A DNA stretch of 23,115 bases from a virus. This document shows positions 6,808 to 14,839 of the stretch, one piece after another; positions within the stretch are counted from its first letter, which is position 1, and each line of letters starts with the position of its first letter. A program made the translations under genes and the position numbers. The notes under the pieces were generated by a model. That model saw nothing but the letters and a program-made list of their open reading frames with translations. It ran no database searches and had not been told where the DNA came from. The stretch spans positions 1 through 23,115 of IMG/VR virus record IMGVR_UViG_3300039159_000349; one strand, 5' to 3'.

Positions 6808-9261
6808 TTATCTCAACAAAACAAAAGAAGATCTGTTATATGTGGAGTGGTTCTTGATCGTCATGGTCTGCATCTTGTTGCCCGTGGATTTGTACGCAAT
6901 ATGAATCCACATGGAGTTGTTAGTATACTCTAGCAAAATCTGATTGTATGCGGGCAGCATCTTCTGGATCGCCACACACGCATCAAAGGTCTGCTTAGAA
7001 TTGAATCCAGTGAATACTAGATCGGCCGCGCAACCAGTCATGTGATCGGATGTTTTGGAACCACCAATCTTGGTATTGTACGCCTCCGACCGCCAAGAGT
7101 TGGTGATCACCATATTCGGATAGGCCCGTTTCACAGGATCTAGCACATGAATTACAAGCTGTTTCAGGTTACACACAATTTGCTGAGCACTCAATCCCAC
7201 ATTATTACCAGAGGGTATAGATCTTCCGTTGCCCGTAAGTATATCACCCAGGGTAAAGTTATCCGTGAGTTTATACGCATAGGTGAATTTTGTTTCACTC
7301 ATGATAGCATCACAGTTGGCACTCGCGATCGGCACAGGAACTTTATTTTCTGGCACTTTTGTCTCCTCCTCAACTTTTTCTGTTTTCACCTCATCCGGAT
7401 TGATATTACCCCGGGCAATCTGAATCGCTCGAAATTCAGTATTATCCCCCTCCTCGGGTGTTTCATAGGAATAATCAACGAAGTCGTTTCGGTTAGGGGT
7501 GCTCAGGGGGGCGAACGAAGCCTGACCCTGTGCGGATCCTGATGCCTTCTTAACTCCCCCACCCATACCCGAGTTGAAGTGAACATTCGCGCCATCCAGG
7601 GAAATATCTCCACCCGAAGCAAGCCGGATATTGCCACCAGCCCCGATACCAACATCACCACCGACCTTCACGTCCAGATTTCCCAGTGTTTCCAGTGTAG
7701 TATTGTTCTCGACCCGTATATTTGCATCGCCCTCCACAGTAATATTGCAAGAACCCCGTATCAAGATATGCCCGTTTCGCTCTATGATCGTGAAGGAATC
7801 ACCCACGATCCGATGCACCTCGGTGCCGTTCACATCAATTTCGGTATAGGTGCCCGCCTTGTGATATGAGTGAACCCGCTCATTTCCCGGAGTATCATCA
7901 TACTCCTGCACGTGGCCCGAGGGTGATGAATACACAGTGTTGTAAGGATACTGGGCGTTGTATGGGATTCGCGGTTGGTTCCAGTTGGATCCGTTGGCAC
8001 ATGGAACACCGGTAACTCGGGCCGCTTCCTTTAGAACCACGATAGTTCCATCTAGCTTTTCATGCCGGGCCAAGCGGTGGGTGTCGGGTTCGTCCAGGAA
8101 CTTAGGGTAGATCTTATTGGGATCAGAGAATCCTGGTTCCGACAGCTGTGTTGGATTCGCGCCCACGCTGGTCGTAACACCCGGGGCCCCGACCGGAGCC
8201 AAAACCACAGGATTCTTTGTTGCATCGGGCGGGGTCTCGAGAACCGCGGCCCTATCGCCCAATACTTTCTCCACGGATCCATCGGCATTTGGAATTCCAT
8301 CTTTCAGGAATAGATTCTTTTCTTTGTTCCTCCGACTCGTCAAAGTACCGTTGTTGTTCTTTGTCGTTGGAATCAGCGCGGCCGCGGCTGCATACTTACC
8401 CGCATTCAACGCCGTGAGTACCTCGGTTTTCGAGAAACCACCTGCGCCCATATTGTAGATCATTGAAACACAGGCGTCAAACATCGACTGGGTGACTGGT
8501 ACTTTGATCAATCTTCGGGCCGACTTCTCGAATGCGGGTTGCCCGGGTTGATCCTCTCTCAGGGATTTTAACTTTAATTCATCCGCGTCGGCCTTGCTGA
8601 TCACGGTTTCCGAATTTACTCGACTGCCGTCGGGCATAAATTGATTGCCCCATCCAATAGCAAGATTGCCGTTATCTGGGTACGGGTAGAGCAGTGTGCT
8701 ATCCGGTGTGCTATCATTCCCAATTCTTACCCGACCCTTCACCAGCGAGGCCAGACCCTCAAGGCTTTTGAGAAACTTGAAACCCTCCTCGGAAGTCGTC
8801 ATTGCCGACGGTTTCTTCACCACCAAAGTCGAGGCGTCATCTTCAGGCTCGGCGACCAATTCTTTCTCGACACCGGTACTTCCGGATTTAATCGGTGCCC
8901 CAGAACTATCCTTCCAGGCAGTCCCATCCGAGGAAACTACGGCCGAAGTGGTTCCTGGATTAGAAACTACTTTATCAATACTAGGGATACCCGGCAAGGT
9001 ACCAATAACAATCGGTGACTGCTGATCCTCATCCCGATACACGAGCATGACCCAGGTACCCTCAAGAATACCCGTGGGCGAGAAGCCAACTCCCGAGTTG
9101 GCCGCAGAGCTAGTGGGCTGCATCACAAGAGCCCAGGGCAGATCTGCCGTGGGCAGCTCTTGTTTATTTTCCGTGTGGATTCCAGAGATTCTTACGCGTA
9201 CCCGCCCCAACTTCAGGGGATCATTGATACGGTCCTCGACCACTCCATAGTAGATATTCAT
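6808..9261 (-). CDS. gp5: gp5-type cell-puncturing spike with lysozyme and M15-type peptidase domains
   Basis: At 817 residues this is far longer than T4 gp5 (575). Domains in order: OB-fold (about 1-95, with LGRVRVRISGIH and WVMLVYRDEDQQSPIVIGTL); GH24 T4-lysozyme-like domain (about 155-320, with SLEG E168, D196, NLAIGWGN and MIYNMGAGGF); linker; triple beta-helix (about 485-565, with short valine/glycine repeats); acidic linker; and a C-terminal peptidase (about 655-790). The last part has the zinc-site pattern SxHxxGxAxD at S738-D747 (H740, D747) plus WIH at H787, as in Peptidase_M15_3. It would pierce the outer membrane and cut glycan strands and possibly peptide crosslinks. The lysozyme has Ala (A201) where T4 lysozyme has catalytic Thr26, and Asn where it has His31, and a long insert after E168. 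The start overlaps the upstream... next-gene layout is ATGA with the gp27 stop. Domain calls are strong; activity is untested. Confidence 0.93.
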   Translation of the reverse strand: MNIYYGVVEDRINDPLKLGRVRVRISGIHTENKQELPTADLPWALVMQPTSSAANSGVGFSPTGILEGTWVMLVYRDEDQQSPIVIGTLPGIPSIDKVVSNPGTTSAVVSSDGTAWKDSSGAPIKSGSTGVEKELVAEPEDDASTLVVKKPSAMTTSEEGFKFLKSLEGLASLVKGRVRIGNDSTPDSTLLYPYPDNGNLAIGWGNQFMPDGSRVNSETVISKADADELKLKSLREDQPGQPAFEKSARRLIKVPVTQSMFDACVSMIYNMGAGGFSKTEVLTALNAGKYAAAAALIPTTKNNNGTLTSRRNKEKNLFLKDGIPNADGSVEKVLGDRAAVLETPPDATKNPVVLAPVGAPGVTTSVGANPTQLSEPGFSDPNKIYPKFLDEPDTHRLARHEKLDGTIVVLKEAARVTGVPCANGSNWNQPRIPYNAQYPYNTVYSSPSGHVQEYDDTPGNERVHSYHKAGTYTEIDVNGTEVHRIVGDSFTIIERNGHILIRGSCNITVEGDANIRVENNTTLETLGNLDVKVGGDVGIGAGGNIRLASGGDISLDGANVHFNSGMGGGVKKASGSAQGQASFAPLSTPNRNDFVDYSYETPEEGDNTEFRAIQIARGNINPDEVKTEKVEEETKVPENKVPVPIASANCDAIMSETKFTYAYKLTDNFTLGDILTGNGRSIPSGNNVGLSAQQIVCNLKQLVIHVLDPVKRAYPNMVITNSWRSEAYNTKIGGSKTSDHMTGCAADLVFTGFNSKQTFDACVAIQKMLPAYNQILLEYTNNSMWIHIAYKSTGNKMQTMTIKNHSTYNRSSFVLLR

Positions 9262-10526
9262 GCTAAAATCGTGCTTTCTTTACTGAGTTCCAGTGTGGCT
9301 TTGTAGCCTTCCCGCCCAATCTGATGGGATATAGCTGTTATGATATAGTTGCCGCTGTACAATTTATCAACCAGCCCCGCCTCGGTATCCACCTTCAGAA
9401 TTTCCCGGAGTTGGTTCATATTCAGGTTAACCTTCCGTCCCACGGTATAGTGGGTCTGACCGTAGACGTCAATCTCCACCTTGGATGATTGGATAGATCG
9501 CAGCACAGAAGTTCTCTTTTGCACCCGGGCATAGTTGGAATACTCTCTGTTCACGAACATACCATAGGTCCGGTTGATACTCCCGATCAGGGGATTCAGG
9601 ACCGAGACAATATTCTCGGGATAGAGATGGTTTGGATTCAGTGCAGAGGGAGTCTCTGTGGAATTGTAGGTGCCATACCGAATCTTCTTGGTGACAGGAT
9701 CATTACTATAGAGCTTAGTGGCAAGAGCACCGTCCAGGTAATCTTTCACAAAGTCGTATGTCATATCAATACGAACACCCAGGATGTTGGCATACTCAAG
9801 CTTCATATCACGTGTAACCACGCCCGCGGCCATGGTGCCCTGCTCGCCGACCACACCATTATAATCAGAGGCCACAAACTTCTGAATGATCTTATTCTCG
9901 GGGGCCATCAGTGATGATATTGATTTGAAGTTGAAACCGTCCCGATTCTCGTAGAACAAAAACGTGGCATCCCCATTCTTTCCATAGGCCCGATCAGCGA
10001 TAAAGGAAAAGTTCTTCGTGGGATTCCAGAAGTTTGATACATAGGTAACATTGCTGCCTGGCTCATCAGATATGATATTCTTCCCCGACTTCAGATAGGT
10101 CTGGGCAATCTTCGTGATCACATCAACACAACTACCCTCGAACTTACGAGAGATGCTAGAGTTGATATCTCTTAGCATCTCGACAGAGGCAAAGTAGATA
10201 GAATAAGTCTGGGCCCGGTCGGATACTATGGTCCGGTCGGCAATCTTATAGATCACAAACACATCATCGATCCAGAATTCTTTTGGCACTTCGGGCGGCT
10301 GCACCCGAATCTTCACCAGATCAGGGCCCAAGCGACCATTGGAATTCAAGAAATCCAGCGTATCCCGAAGCTTGATTTTACCCGTCATGAAGGGTGAGAA
10401 TAGATCCTCATATAGAGTAATACTCTCGACCAGTGTTAAAACATCCGTGGCGGTAGAAGTATCCTGCTTCAGGATGGTACATTGTGTGATCTGAACACCA
10501 CCGGGTTGAACTTTTAGATCTGCCAT
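9258..10526 (-). CDS. gp27: baseplate hub protein gp27
   Basis: A 422-residue protein close in length to T4 gp27 (391). Recognisable hub features are MADLKVQPGGVQITQCTI, SITLYEDLFSPFMTGKIKL with the DTLDFLNS segment (first tube-like domain), FWIDDVFVIYKIADRT, and the RDINSSISRKFEG and FWNPTKNFSFIADRAYG segments typical of the hub family shared with VgrG-type proteins. A trimer adapts the six-fold tail tube to the three-fold spike; gp5 binds beneath it. It is directly upstream of gp5 with an ATGA overlap, which fits co-translation of interacting partners. The start overlaps the gp53 stop (TAATG). Confidence 0.9.
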   Translation of the reverse strand: MADLKVQPGGVQITQCTILKQDTSTATDVLTLVESITLYEDLFSPFMTGKIKLRDTLDFLNSNGRLGPDLVKIRVQPPEVPKEFWIDDVFVIYKIADRTIVSDRAQTYSIYFASVEMLRDINSSISRKFEGSCVDVITKIAQTYLKSGKNIISDEPGSNVTYVSNFWNPTKNFSFIADRAYGKNGDATFLFYENRDGFNFKSISSLMAPENKIIQKFVASDYNGVVGEQGTMAAGVVTRDMKLEYANILGVRIDMTYDFVKDYLDGALATKLYSNDPVTKKIRYGTYNSTETPSALNPNHLYPENIVSVLNPLIGSINRTYGMFVNREYSNYARVQKRTSVLRSIQSSKVEIDVYGQTHYTVGRKVNLNMNQLREILKVDTEAGLVDKLYSGNYIITAISHQIGREGYKATLELSKESTILA

Positions 10527-11125
10527 TAGAAGGTAATATCCGTGACGACCTGGGCCAGATCATCCATGAGAGATGGAATAAGCTTCGGGTGGATGAGCTT
10601 GATCCGGCGCTTGGATTCGTTCACCTTGAACTCGTGCTCATAGTTTGAAACCGGCATGGCCATTGGATCATTCCTGAATATTACATCAACCCAGGGAGCA
10701 TCGATCGCTGGATTCCCCAGGATCAAAGAGTTGGTGCGCAACTGGCCCGACACCACCTTTCCCTCCTGGTTGATGAAATGTGGATTGCCATAGAGAAGGT
10801 GTTGGGCATCTCGATTGCCCGGGCCATACTTGGATTCCACATACTTCTCTAGAGTCTCGTTGGACAAGGGAAAGTCCGAGATGTTCGAGAATTTATCGTT
10901 CGCCAGCATGATCACCCAGTGTAGCTCCGGGTTGCCATAGATCTTATTGGCGATTCTCTCGGGTGTATCCCCATCGATGATATCATAGTCCTCGAAGAGG
11001 GTGATATTGGCCAGAATCTTCTTCCTCACGCGGACATTGAGGGTGATATCCTTGACCACGCGAAGTTCGTCCTGCCCGTTGATACGGTAGAGATACGTCA
11101 TAAGAGGGAAGTCGTTGAAGAACAT
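10526..11125 (-). CDS. gp53: baseplate wedge protein gp53
   Basis: A 199-residue protein, about the length of T4 gp53 (196). It begins MFFNDFPLMTYLYRINGQD and has the characteristic segment YDIIDGDTPERIANKIYGN followed by PELHWVIMLANDK, a LysM-like turn, then the P-L-S and KYGPGNRDAQHLLYGNPHF region. In T4 it joins gp6, gp25 and others as the last wedge subunit and is needed for wedges to associate with the hub. Coupled by TAATG overlaps to gp48 upstream and gp27 downstream. No odd features were seen. Confidence 0.93.
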   Translation of the reverse strand: MFFNDFPLMTYLYRINGQDELRVVKDITLNVRVRKKILANITLFEDYDIIDGDTPERIANKIYGNPELHWVIMLANDKFSNISDFPLSNETLEKYVESKYGPGNRDAQHLLYGNPHFINQEGKVVSGQLRTNSLILGNPAIDAPWVDVIFRNDPMAMPVSNYEHEFKVNESKRRIKLIHPKLIPSLMDDLAQVVTDITF

Positions 11126-12054
11126 TATACACCCAATCCATCAAACGGGGAAGATTCCTTCGTGGGCAACGAAAGTTCGGTAAATGACATGGTGAAGTCG
11201 ATCTGCTGTGGCATGCCATTCGGGAAGGTAGTAAACATTCCGTTCGGTGTGTAATTGATCGAGACCGAAGTGAGGACCGCGGTTAATTGTTTCTCAATAT
11301 GCTGGTTCTCCTTGGGTCCCACATAGTATTTGATCTGGAACTCGGAGGGATAGAGGAATAGAAAGGAAGTAGCCAAGCCATCCTTGTACTCGGGCAGCAT
11401 GTGGTGTTTAAACATTCGGATGATCGAGAGAACGTTGGCGGCCTCTTGCTCTGATTTTGGGGCAAAACTGTAGTTCATATTGAATGATCTGAAGTTCACC
11501 TTCTTGAACAGCTGCTCGGCCCGAGTATTACCAGGAGTCACCCGGGTGAGAGGAGAAACAAAGTTGGCCGCGCTGCGAAGCATATTAGCACCGACCTGAG
11601 ATAAACCTGTCTCGGCTGCACCGGCAAAATCTCCCTTTGCGACTTGTAGACCCGCCCGAATAACGGCTGCCGCGTTGCTATCCAGATCTTCTTCTTGCCA
11701 GGAGACCGTAGTATCCTGCACCAATGCATTGGGCATGTAGAGAACAATTGCGGCCGCAAGCCTCTTCTTTGTTTCTCCGACAAAAGGAAGAACATCACCA
11801 AGCTCCGAGAATTTTCTGCCCGAATTGAATGGCAGATCGGATTTTGGAATATCATAGAGCTTATAGGGGCGGGCCGACGTACCTTTGGCAGTCTTGCTCG
11901 ACTCATTCACATTGATGAAGAACACCACCCGATTGCTGCTATATTTGTTGGAAGCACCATTTTCGAGTAGATCCATCGGGTACGTCAATTGCCGTACATC
12001 ATAGGCGCCACTGGAGCCTTCGAATGATAGAGATGTAGTGTTTTGTGTGGCCAT
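11125..12054 (-). CDS. gp48: baseplate tail-tube cap protein gp48
   Basis: A 309-residue protein; T4 gp48 is 364. The C-terminal half shows the gp48 pattern: VNFRSFNMNYSFAPKSEQEA, NVLSIIRMFKHHMLPEYK, FLFLYPSEFQIKYY, then SVSINYTPNGMFTTFPNGMP and a closing FTMSFTELSLPTKE. This is the tube-like fold that caps the hub and starts polymerisation of the tail tube together with gp54. It is the first gene of the minus-strand hub operon, and the sequence 31-38 bases upstream of its ATG contains a CATAAATA late-promoter-like box. Length is on the short side for the family, mainly in the N-terminal half. Confidence 0.88.
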   Translation of the reverse strand: MATQNTTSLSFEGSSGAYDVRQLTYPMDLLENGASNKYSSNRVVFFINVNESSKTAKGTSARPYKLYDIPKSDLPFNSGRKFSELGDVLPFVGETKKRLAAAIVLYMPNALVQDTTVSWQEEDLDSNAAAVIRAGLQVAKGDFAGAAETGLSQVGANMLRSAANFVSPLTRVTPGNTRAEQLFKKVNFRSFNMNYSFAPKSEQEAANVLSIIRMFKHHMLPEYKDGLATSFLFLYPSEFQIKYYVGPKENQHIEKQLTAVLTSVSINYTPNGMFTTFPNGMPQQIDFTMSFTELSLPTKESSPFDGLGV

Positions 12055-12062
12055 GAGTTCCC

Positions 12063-12070
12063 GATAAATA
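12063..12070 (+). promoter_or_regulatory. candidate late promoter for the plus-strand island
   Basis: The plus strand reads GATAAATA, one change from the T4 late box TATAAATA, 26 bases before the gp4 start at 12097. The whole divergent spacer between gp48 and gp4 is only 42 bases, so a promoter for the seven-gene plus-strand operon is expected here. It lies back-to-back with a minus-strand box at 12085-12092. Confidence 0.6.
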
Positions 12071-12084
12071 CTTTGTTATTTGTA

Positions 12085-12092
12085 TATTTATG
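12085..12092 (-). promoter_or_regulatory. candidate late promoter for the gp48-gp53-gp27-gp5 operon
   Basis: The minus strand reads CATAAATA, one change from TATAAATA, with its box ending 30 bases before the gp48 ATG (12054). Together with the GATAAATA box at 12063-12070 it forms a face-to-face pair, so the two transcripts would overlap at their 5' ends. Confidence 0.6.
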
Positions 12093-12096
12093 TGCT

Positions 12097-12537
12097 ATGC
12101 CCAAATACCACCAAGGCCTTTATCTCTGTAAGAATCCAGAAAAATACGTGGGTGACGTAGCCAAGATAGTATACAGAAGTTCCTGGGAAAGAAAGTTCAT
12201 GATCTACGCGGATACCAATCCGCAGGTTCTCAAGTGGGGCTCGGAAGAACTGGTTATTCCCTACATGAGCCCAGTGGACAATAGAGTCCACCGATACTTC
12301 CCTGATTTTATTATGATGGTGCAGACCAATGCGGGTCTGATCAAAAAGTATTTAGTGGAGGTGAAGCCCGAGGCCCAGACCCTGCCCCCGGTAGCCAAAA
12401 GAAACACTAAGCGGCTATATGAGGAGACCAAAACATACGCAGTTAATACTGCTAAATGGAGGGCCGCAGAGGAATTCTGCACCAAGCATGACCTCACATT
12501 CATGGTTATCACAGAAAAACATCTAAACATAAAATGA
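12097..12537 (+). CDS. gp4: head completion protein gp4
   Basis: The open frame extends to 12043, but the conserved gp4 start is MPKYHQGLYLCKNPEKYVGD at ATG 12097, giving 146 residues (T4 gp4: 150). Family features are IVYRSSWERKFMIYADTNPQ, VLKWGSEELVIPY, the HRYFPDFIM strand with its Asp, and LVEVKPEAQTLPP. These E-x-V-K and PD motifs resemble a nuclease-fold core, as noted for the TnsA-like gp4/gp50 family. In T4 it completes filled heads before tail joining. No clear Shine-Dalgarno sequence is visible before this ATG; the leader is short and AT-rich. The stop overlaps the next start (ATGA). Confidence 0.92.
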   Translation: MPKYHQGLYLCKNPEKYVGDVAKIVYRSSWERKFMIYADTNPQVLKWGSEELVIPYMSPVDNRVHRYFPDFIMMVQTNAGLIKKYLVEVKPEAQTLPPVAKRNTKRLYEETKTYAVNTAKWRAAEEFCTKHDLTFMVITEKHLNIK

Positions 12538-13118
12538 AAACAGCACTAGAATCGTATCATGTCGACCTAAAAGATGTGAAGAAGTCCAAGGCATGGTTTG
12601 AAACTCAGATCAAGGCCATGGAGAAGGCTCGAGTCACACCCAGGAATCTGATGACCAAGGATGGAGGTATGAAGCTCACGTCCAATCTTGTGCCCACCAG
12701 GATGTATGCATTCTACTATATGCCCATGACCCGGGACAAACTGCCGTACTACGATACTTTCCCTTTGATCTTTCCCCTGTCCCGGACACAGGATAACTTC
12801 CATGGTTTGAATATGCACTATCTGGACTATCCAGCCCGGTTTGCCCTGTTCCGAGTACTGCTGAAGATCGCCTCGACCCCGAATATCACTGATGCCTCGA
12901 GAATGAAAATCTCCTGGGGTCAAATTCAAGGTCTCGCGGGTACCGCACTGGCCCAGGCATGTATTAAGCAATACCGATTTGATCACGTCCGTTCCCCCTT
13001 TCTAGAGATCAAACCAACCGATTGGGCCACTGCAATGATGCTTCCATGCCATAGATTCGTGGGCGCCCCAACAATTTCTATCTGGCAACAATCTTCAACC
13101 TTGAATAGAACCTGGTAA
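12534..13118 (+). CDS. conserved T4-superfamily protein of unknown function (194 aa)
   Basis: I do not recognise a characterised family. The protein begins MKTALESYHVDLKDVKKSKA, has a Lys-rich helical N-terminal part, then a central segment with RMYAFYYMPMTRDKLPYYD, FPLIFPLSR and LNMHYLDYPARFALFRVLL. The LPYYDxFPLIFPL and GLNxHYLxxxxR phrases recur, from memory, in uncharacterised proteins of T4-like phages and are probably a real conserved family. No signal peptide or membrane segment is visible. It is coupled to gp4 by ATGA overlap and followed one base later by gp54, so it probably belongs to virion assembly. A role in head completion or tail tube initiation is possible but cannot be read from sequence. 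Confidence 0.8.
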   Translation: MKTALESYHVDLKDVKKSKAWFETQIKAMEKARVTPRNLMTKDGGMKLTSNLVPTRMYAFYYMPMTRDKLPYYDTFPLIFPLSRTQDNFHGLNMHYLDYPARFALFRVLLKIASTPNITDASRMKISWGQIQGLAGTALAQACIKQYRFDHVRSPFLEIKPTDWATAMMLPCHRFVGAPTISIWQQSSTLNRTW

Positions 13119-13119
13119 T

Positions 13120-14379
13120 ATGTCAAATCCTAATACTCTGCAGAACTTCATCTCCCATATCAAGGGAGTGGGTCTACCGCTGGCCGCATATTACTTTGTG
13201 CTCATGCCCGATGTCTCGGATCAAAAGAATAACAACGTGTCCGAGAGCAACAAGACTATCTCTCTGCTATGCGAGTCCATGAATATTCCGGGCCTCAATA
13301 TTATGTCGGTCGAGAGCAGAATATTCGGTGAGGTCACTGATGTACCATATGGTATCAACTATCCTCCCCTGAATATGAACTTTCTGGTTGATCATAGATT
13401 CAGTGTCCGTAAGTATTTCGAGGACTGGACCCAGCAGATTTTCAATCGCTCGAGCCGATCTGTGGGATACTACTCTGATTATGTGAGAGAAATTCAGATT
13501 TTCGCTACCGATAAGAATGGCGTGCCCATCTTTGGTATGAGGCTACACGAGGCCTGGCCCAAGACCATCTCTGACCATAACATGGGCAGCACATCGAAAG
13601 AGGTGATATTTCTTAACGTCTCTATTGCCTACAAGTATTGGGAGCGTTTGGATATTGATGCCTCGGGCAACGTGACGACCAAGCAATATTCAAGTGCCGG
13701 GGGCGGCCGCGGTTTTATTACTCCGAACTTTGCCATCACCAATCCAGAATTGTTTGGTAACACCACACAGTCTCCAAACTTTGCCTCCAGAACTCTGATC
13801 GGGGGTAGTAGTCTCTATGGCCTCACCAACTATGGGAACCAGACTGCGGTTGATTTCTCGAAGCTCGGTAAAAAGTCACAGGCTCTCCTGGAAGCATCTG
13901 GTATGACCGCGCCGACCGAGCCCACCTTTGGTTCTAAGCTAGGCGGATTCATGGGCTCCACGGGATTCAACATGGGTGTCTTTGGTAACACCATGAGCCA
14001 ACTTGGCACCGCTGTGAATGGTATTGCTGGTCCAATCTCGGCCGGGGCAAATGCGATCACCACGGTGGCGGGCACGCTGGGTTCAATTGATGCACTGCTC
14101 TCCAAGGTCGGTATCAATACGGGGCTTGGTAAAACCGCGTCCAATCTGGCCCAGACCGCGGGTAAACTGGCAGTAGTATCTCAATTAAATAACATGCCCG
14201 GGTCCCTCACAAGTATTGGCGCGAACCTGGGCGCCACGGGGACTGCAATTACCCGGGCCACAGAATCAATCGCGGGTCTCCCGGGCGCTACCGCCTCAAT
14301 CACATCTGCCCTGAAGGAAATGGGTGGTTTGTTTAGTACCAATGGAACCAGTCTCTCGAACATCGGAAATACACTATGA
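13120..14379 (+). CDS. gp54: baseplate tail-tube initiator gp54-like protein
   Basis: A 419-residue protein. The first ~185 residues have the tail-tube fold signature seen in gp19 and gp54: LPLAAYYFVLMPDV, LLCESMNIPGLNIMSVESRI, FGEVTDVPYGINYPPLNM, YVREIQIFATDKNG, HEAWPKTISDHNMGS and the closing VSIAYKYWERLDID. After that comes an unusual tail of more than 200 residues rich in Gly, Ala, Ser, Asn and Thr, with long amphipathic stretches. T4 gp54 is 320 residues. In T4, gp54 sits on gp48, and the first tube ring sits on gp54. Position one base after the 194-residue gene and overlapping gp16 (ATGAG) places it in the same operon. gp54 is preferred over gp19 because of the length and the extra C-terminal region. 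Confidence 0.82.
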   Translation: MSNPNTLQNFISHIKGVGLPLAAYYFVLMPDVSDQKNNNVSESNKTISLLCESMNIPGLNIMSVESRIFGEVTDVPYGINYPPLNMNFLVDHRFSVRKYFEDWTQQIFNRSSRSVGYYSDYVREIQIFATDKNGVPIFGMRLHEAWPKTISDHNMGSTSKEVIFLNVSIAYKYWERLDIDASGNVTTKQYSSAGGGRGFITPNFAITNPELFGNTTQSPNFASRTLIGGSSLYGLTNYGNQTAVDFSKLGKKSQALLEASGMTAPTEPTFGSKLGGFMGSTGFNMGVFGNTMSQLGTAVNGIAGPISAGANAITTVAGTLGSIDALLSKVGINTGLGKTASNLAQTAGKLAVVSQLNNMPGSLTSIGANLGATGTAITRATESIAGLPGATASITSALKEMGGLFSTNGTSLSNIGNTL

Positions 14380-14765
14380 GTAATGAACTATCGGATGTCT
14401 TTGACATCAACCCTCTTCCCGTTGTCAAGCTGCCCGCGGTAGATTATCCGCCCAGTAATATTCAGGATGATGCCACCGAGGCCCGTAACAATTTGAAGAA
14501 CCTCATGGCCACCGCCACATCGGCCCTCGAGAACGCCCTGAACGTGGCGATTCAATCAGAGTCTCCCCGGGCCTATGAGGTGGTGGCGAATCTGATCCAG
14601 ACCTCTGCGGATCTCTCGTCCCGCGTCATGGATACCCACATGGTCGAAACTCGAGTATCCAATATCAAGGTCACGGATGTTACTGCGACCCAGAACAACA
14701 CCACGAATAACGTTATTTTCTCGGGCACCCCTGCTGAACTTGCTGCAATGTTGAAAAAGCTTTGA
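14376..14765 (+). CDS. gp16: small terminase subunit gp16
   Basis: A 129-residue protein; T4 gp16 is 164. The N-terminus has acidic and proline-rich sequence, the middle is helical (NLKNLMATATSALENALNVA, ESPRAYEVVANLIQTSADLS, RVMDTHMVE), and the end has NNVIFSGTPAELAAMLKKL. The SPRxxEVxAxLxxT and VxFxGxPxEL patterns match T4 gp16. It forms an oligomeric ring that recognises DNA and activates the large terminase for packaging. The large subunit gp17 is not in this window; in T4 the two genes are adjacent, so their separation is a rearrangement. The start overlaps the gp54 stop. Confidence 0.88.
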   Translation: MSNELSDVFDINPLPVVKLPAVDYPPSNIQDDATEARNNLKNLMATATSALENALNVAIQSESPRAYEVVANLIQTSADLSSRVMDTHMVETRVSNIKVTDVTATQNNTTNNVIFSGTPAELAAMLKKL

Positions 14766-14777
14766 AAACTCACTATG

Positions 14778-14797
14778 TCTATCGTATCACCGATAGA
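14778..14797 (+). other. short inverted repeat after gp16
   Basis: TCTATCG and CGATAGA form a perfect 7-bp stem around a 6-base loop, 13 bases after the gp16 stop. There is no T-run, so this is not a standard intrinsic terminator; it may be an RNA processing or 3' stabilising hairpin. Confidence 0.45.
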
Positions 14798-14812
14798 GCT
14801 AATCGGGCCTTA

Positions 14813-14820
14813 AATAAATA
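14813..14820 (+). promoter_or_regulatory. candidate late promoter for gp26, the small hub gene and the tape measure
   Basis: AATAAATA lies 20 bases before the gp26 ATG in a 74-base non-coding spacer. It has the same NATAAATA form as the two boxes in the gp48/gp4 spacer. An AAGGA ribosome site follows at about 14825-14830. Confidence 0.5.
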
Positions 14821-14839
14821 AACTGAAGGAATCTTAATT

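Noticed and set aside
6805-6812. GATAAATA on the minus strand before gp25 as a late promoter
   Set aside because: It overlaps the gp5 stop and would start RNA within a few bases of the gp25 ATG, leaving no room for a ribosome site; the operon is already served from upstream.
14778-14797. Hairpin after gp16 as an intrinsic terminator
   Set aside because: The stem is AT-containing and no T-run follows, so it is listed only as an inverted repeat.
14775-14813. 12-codon plus-strand frame after gp16
   Set aside because: No ribosome site and no similarity; it covers an inverted repeat that explains the sequence better.
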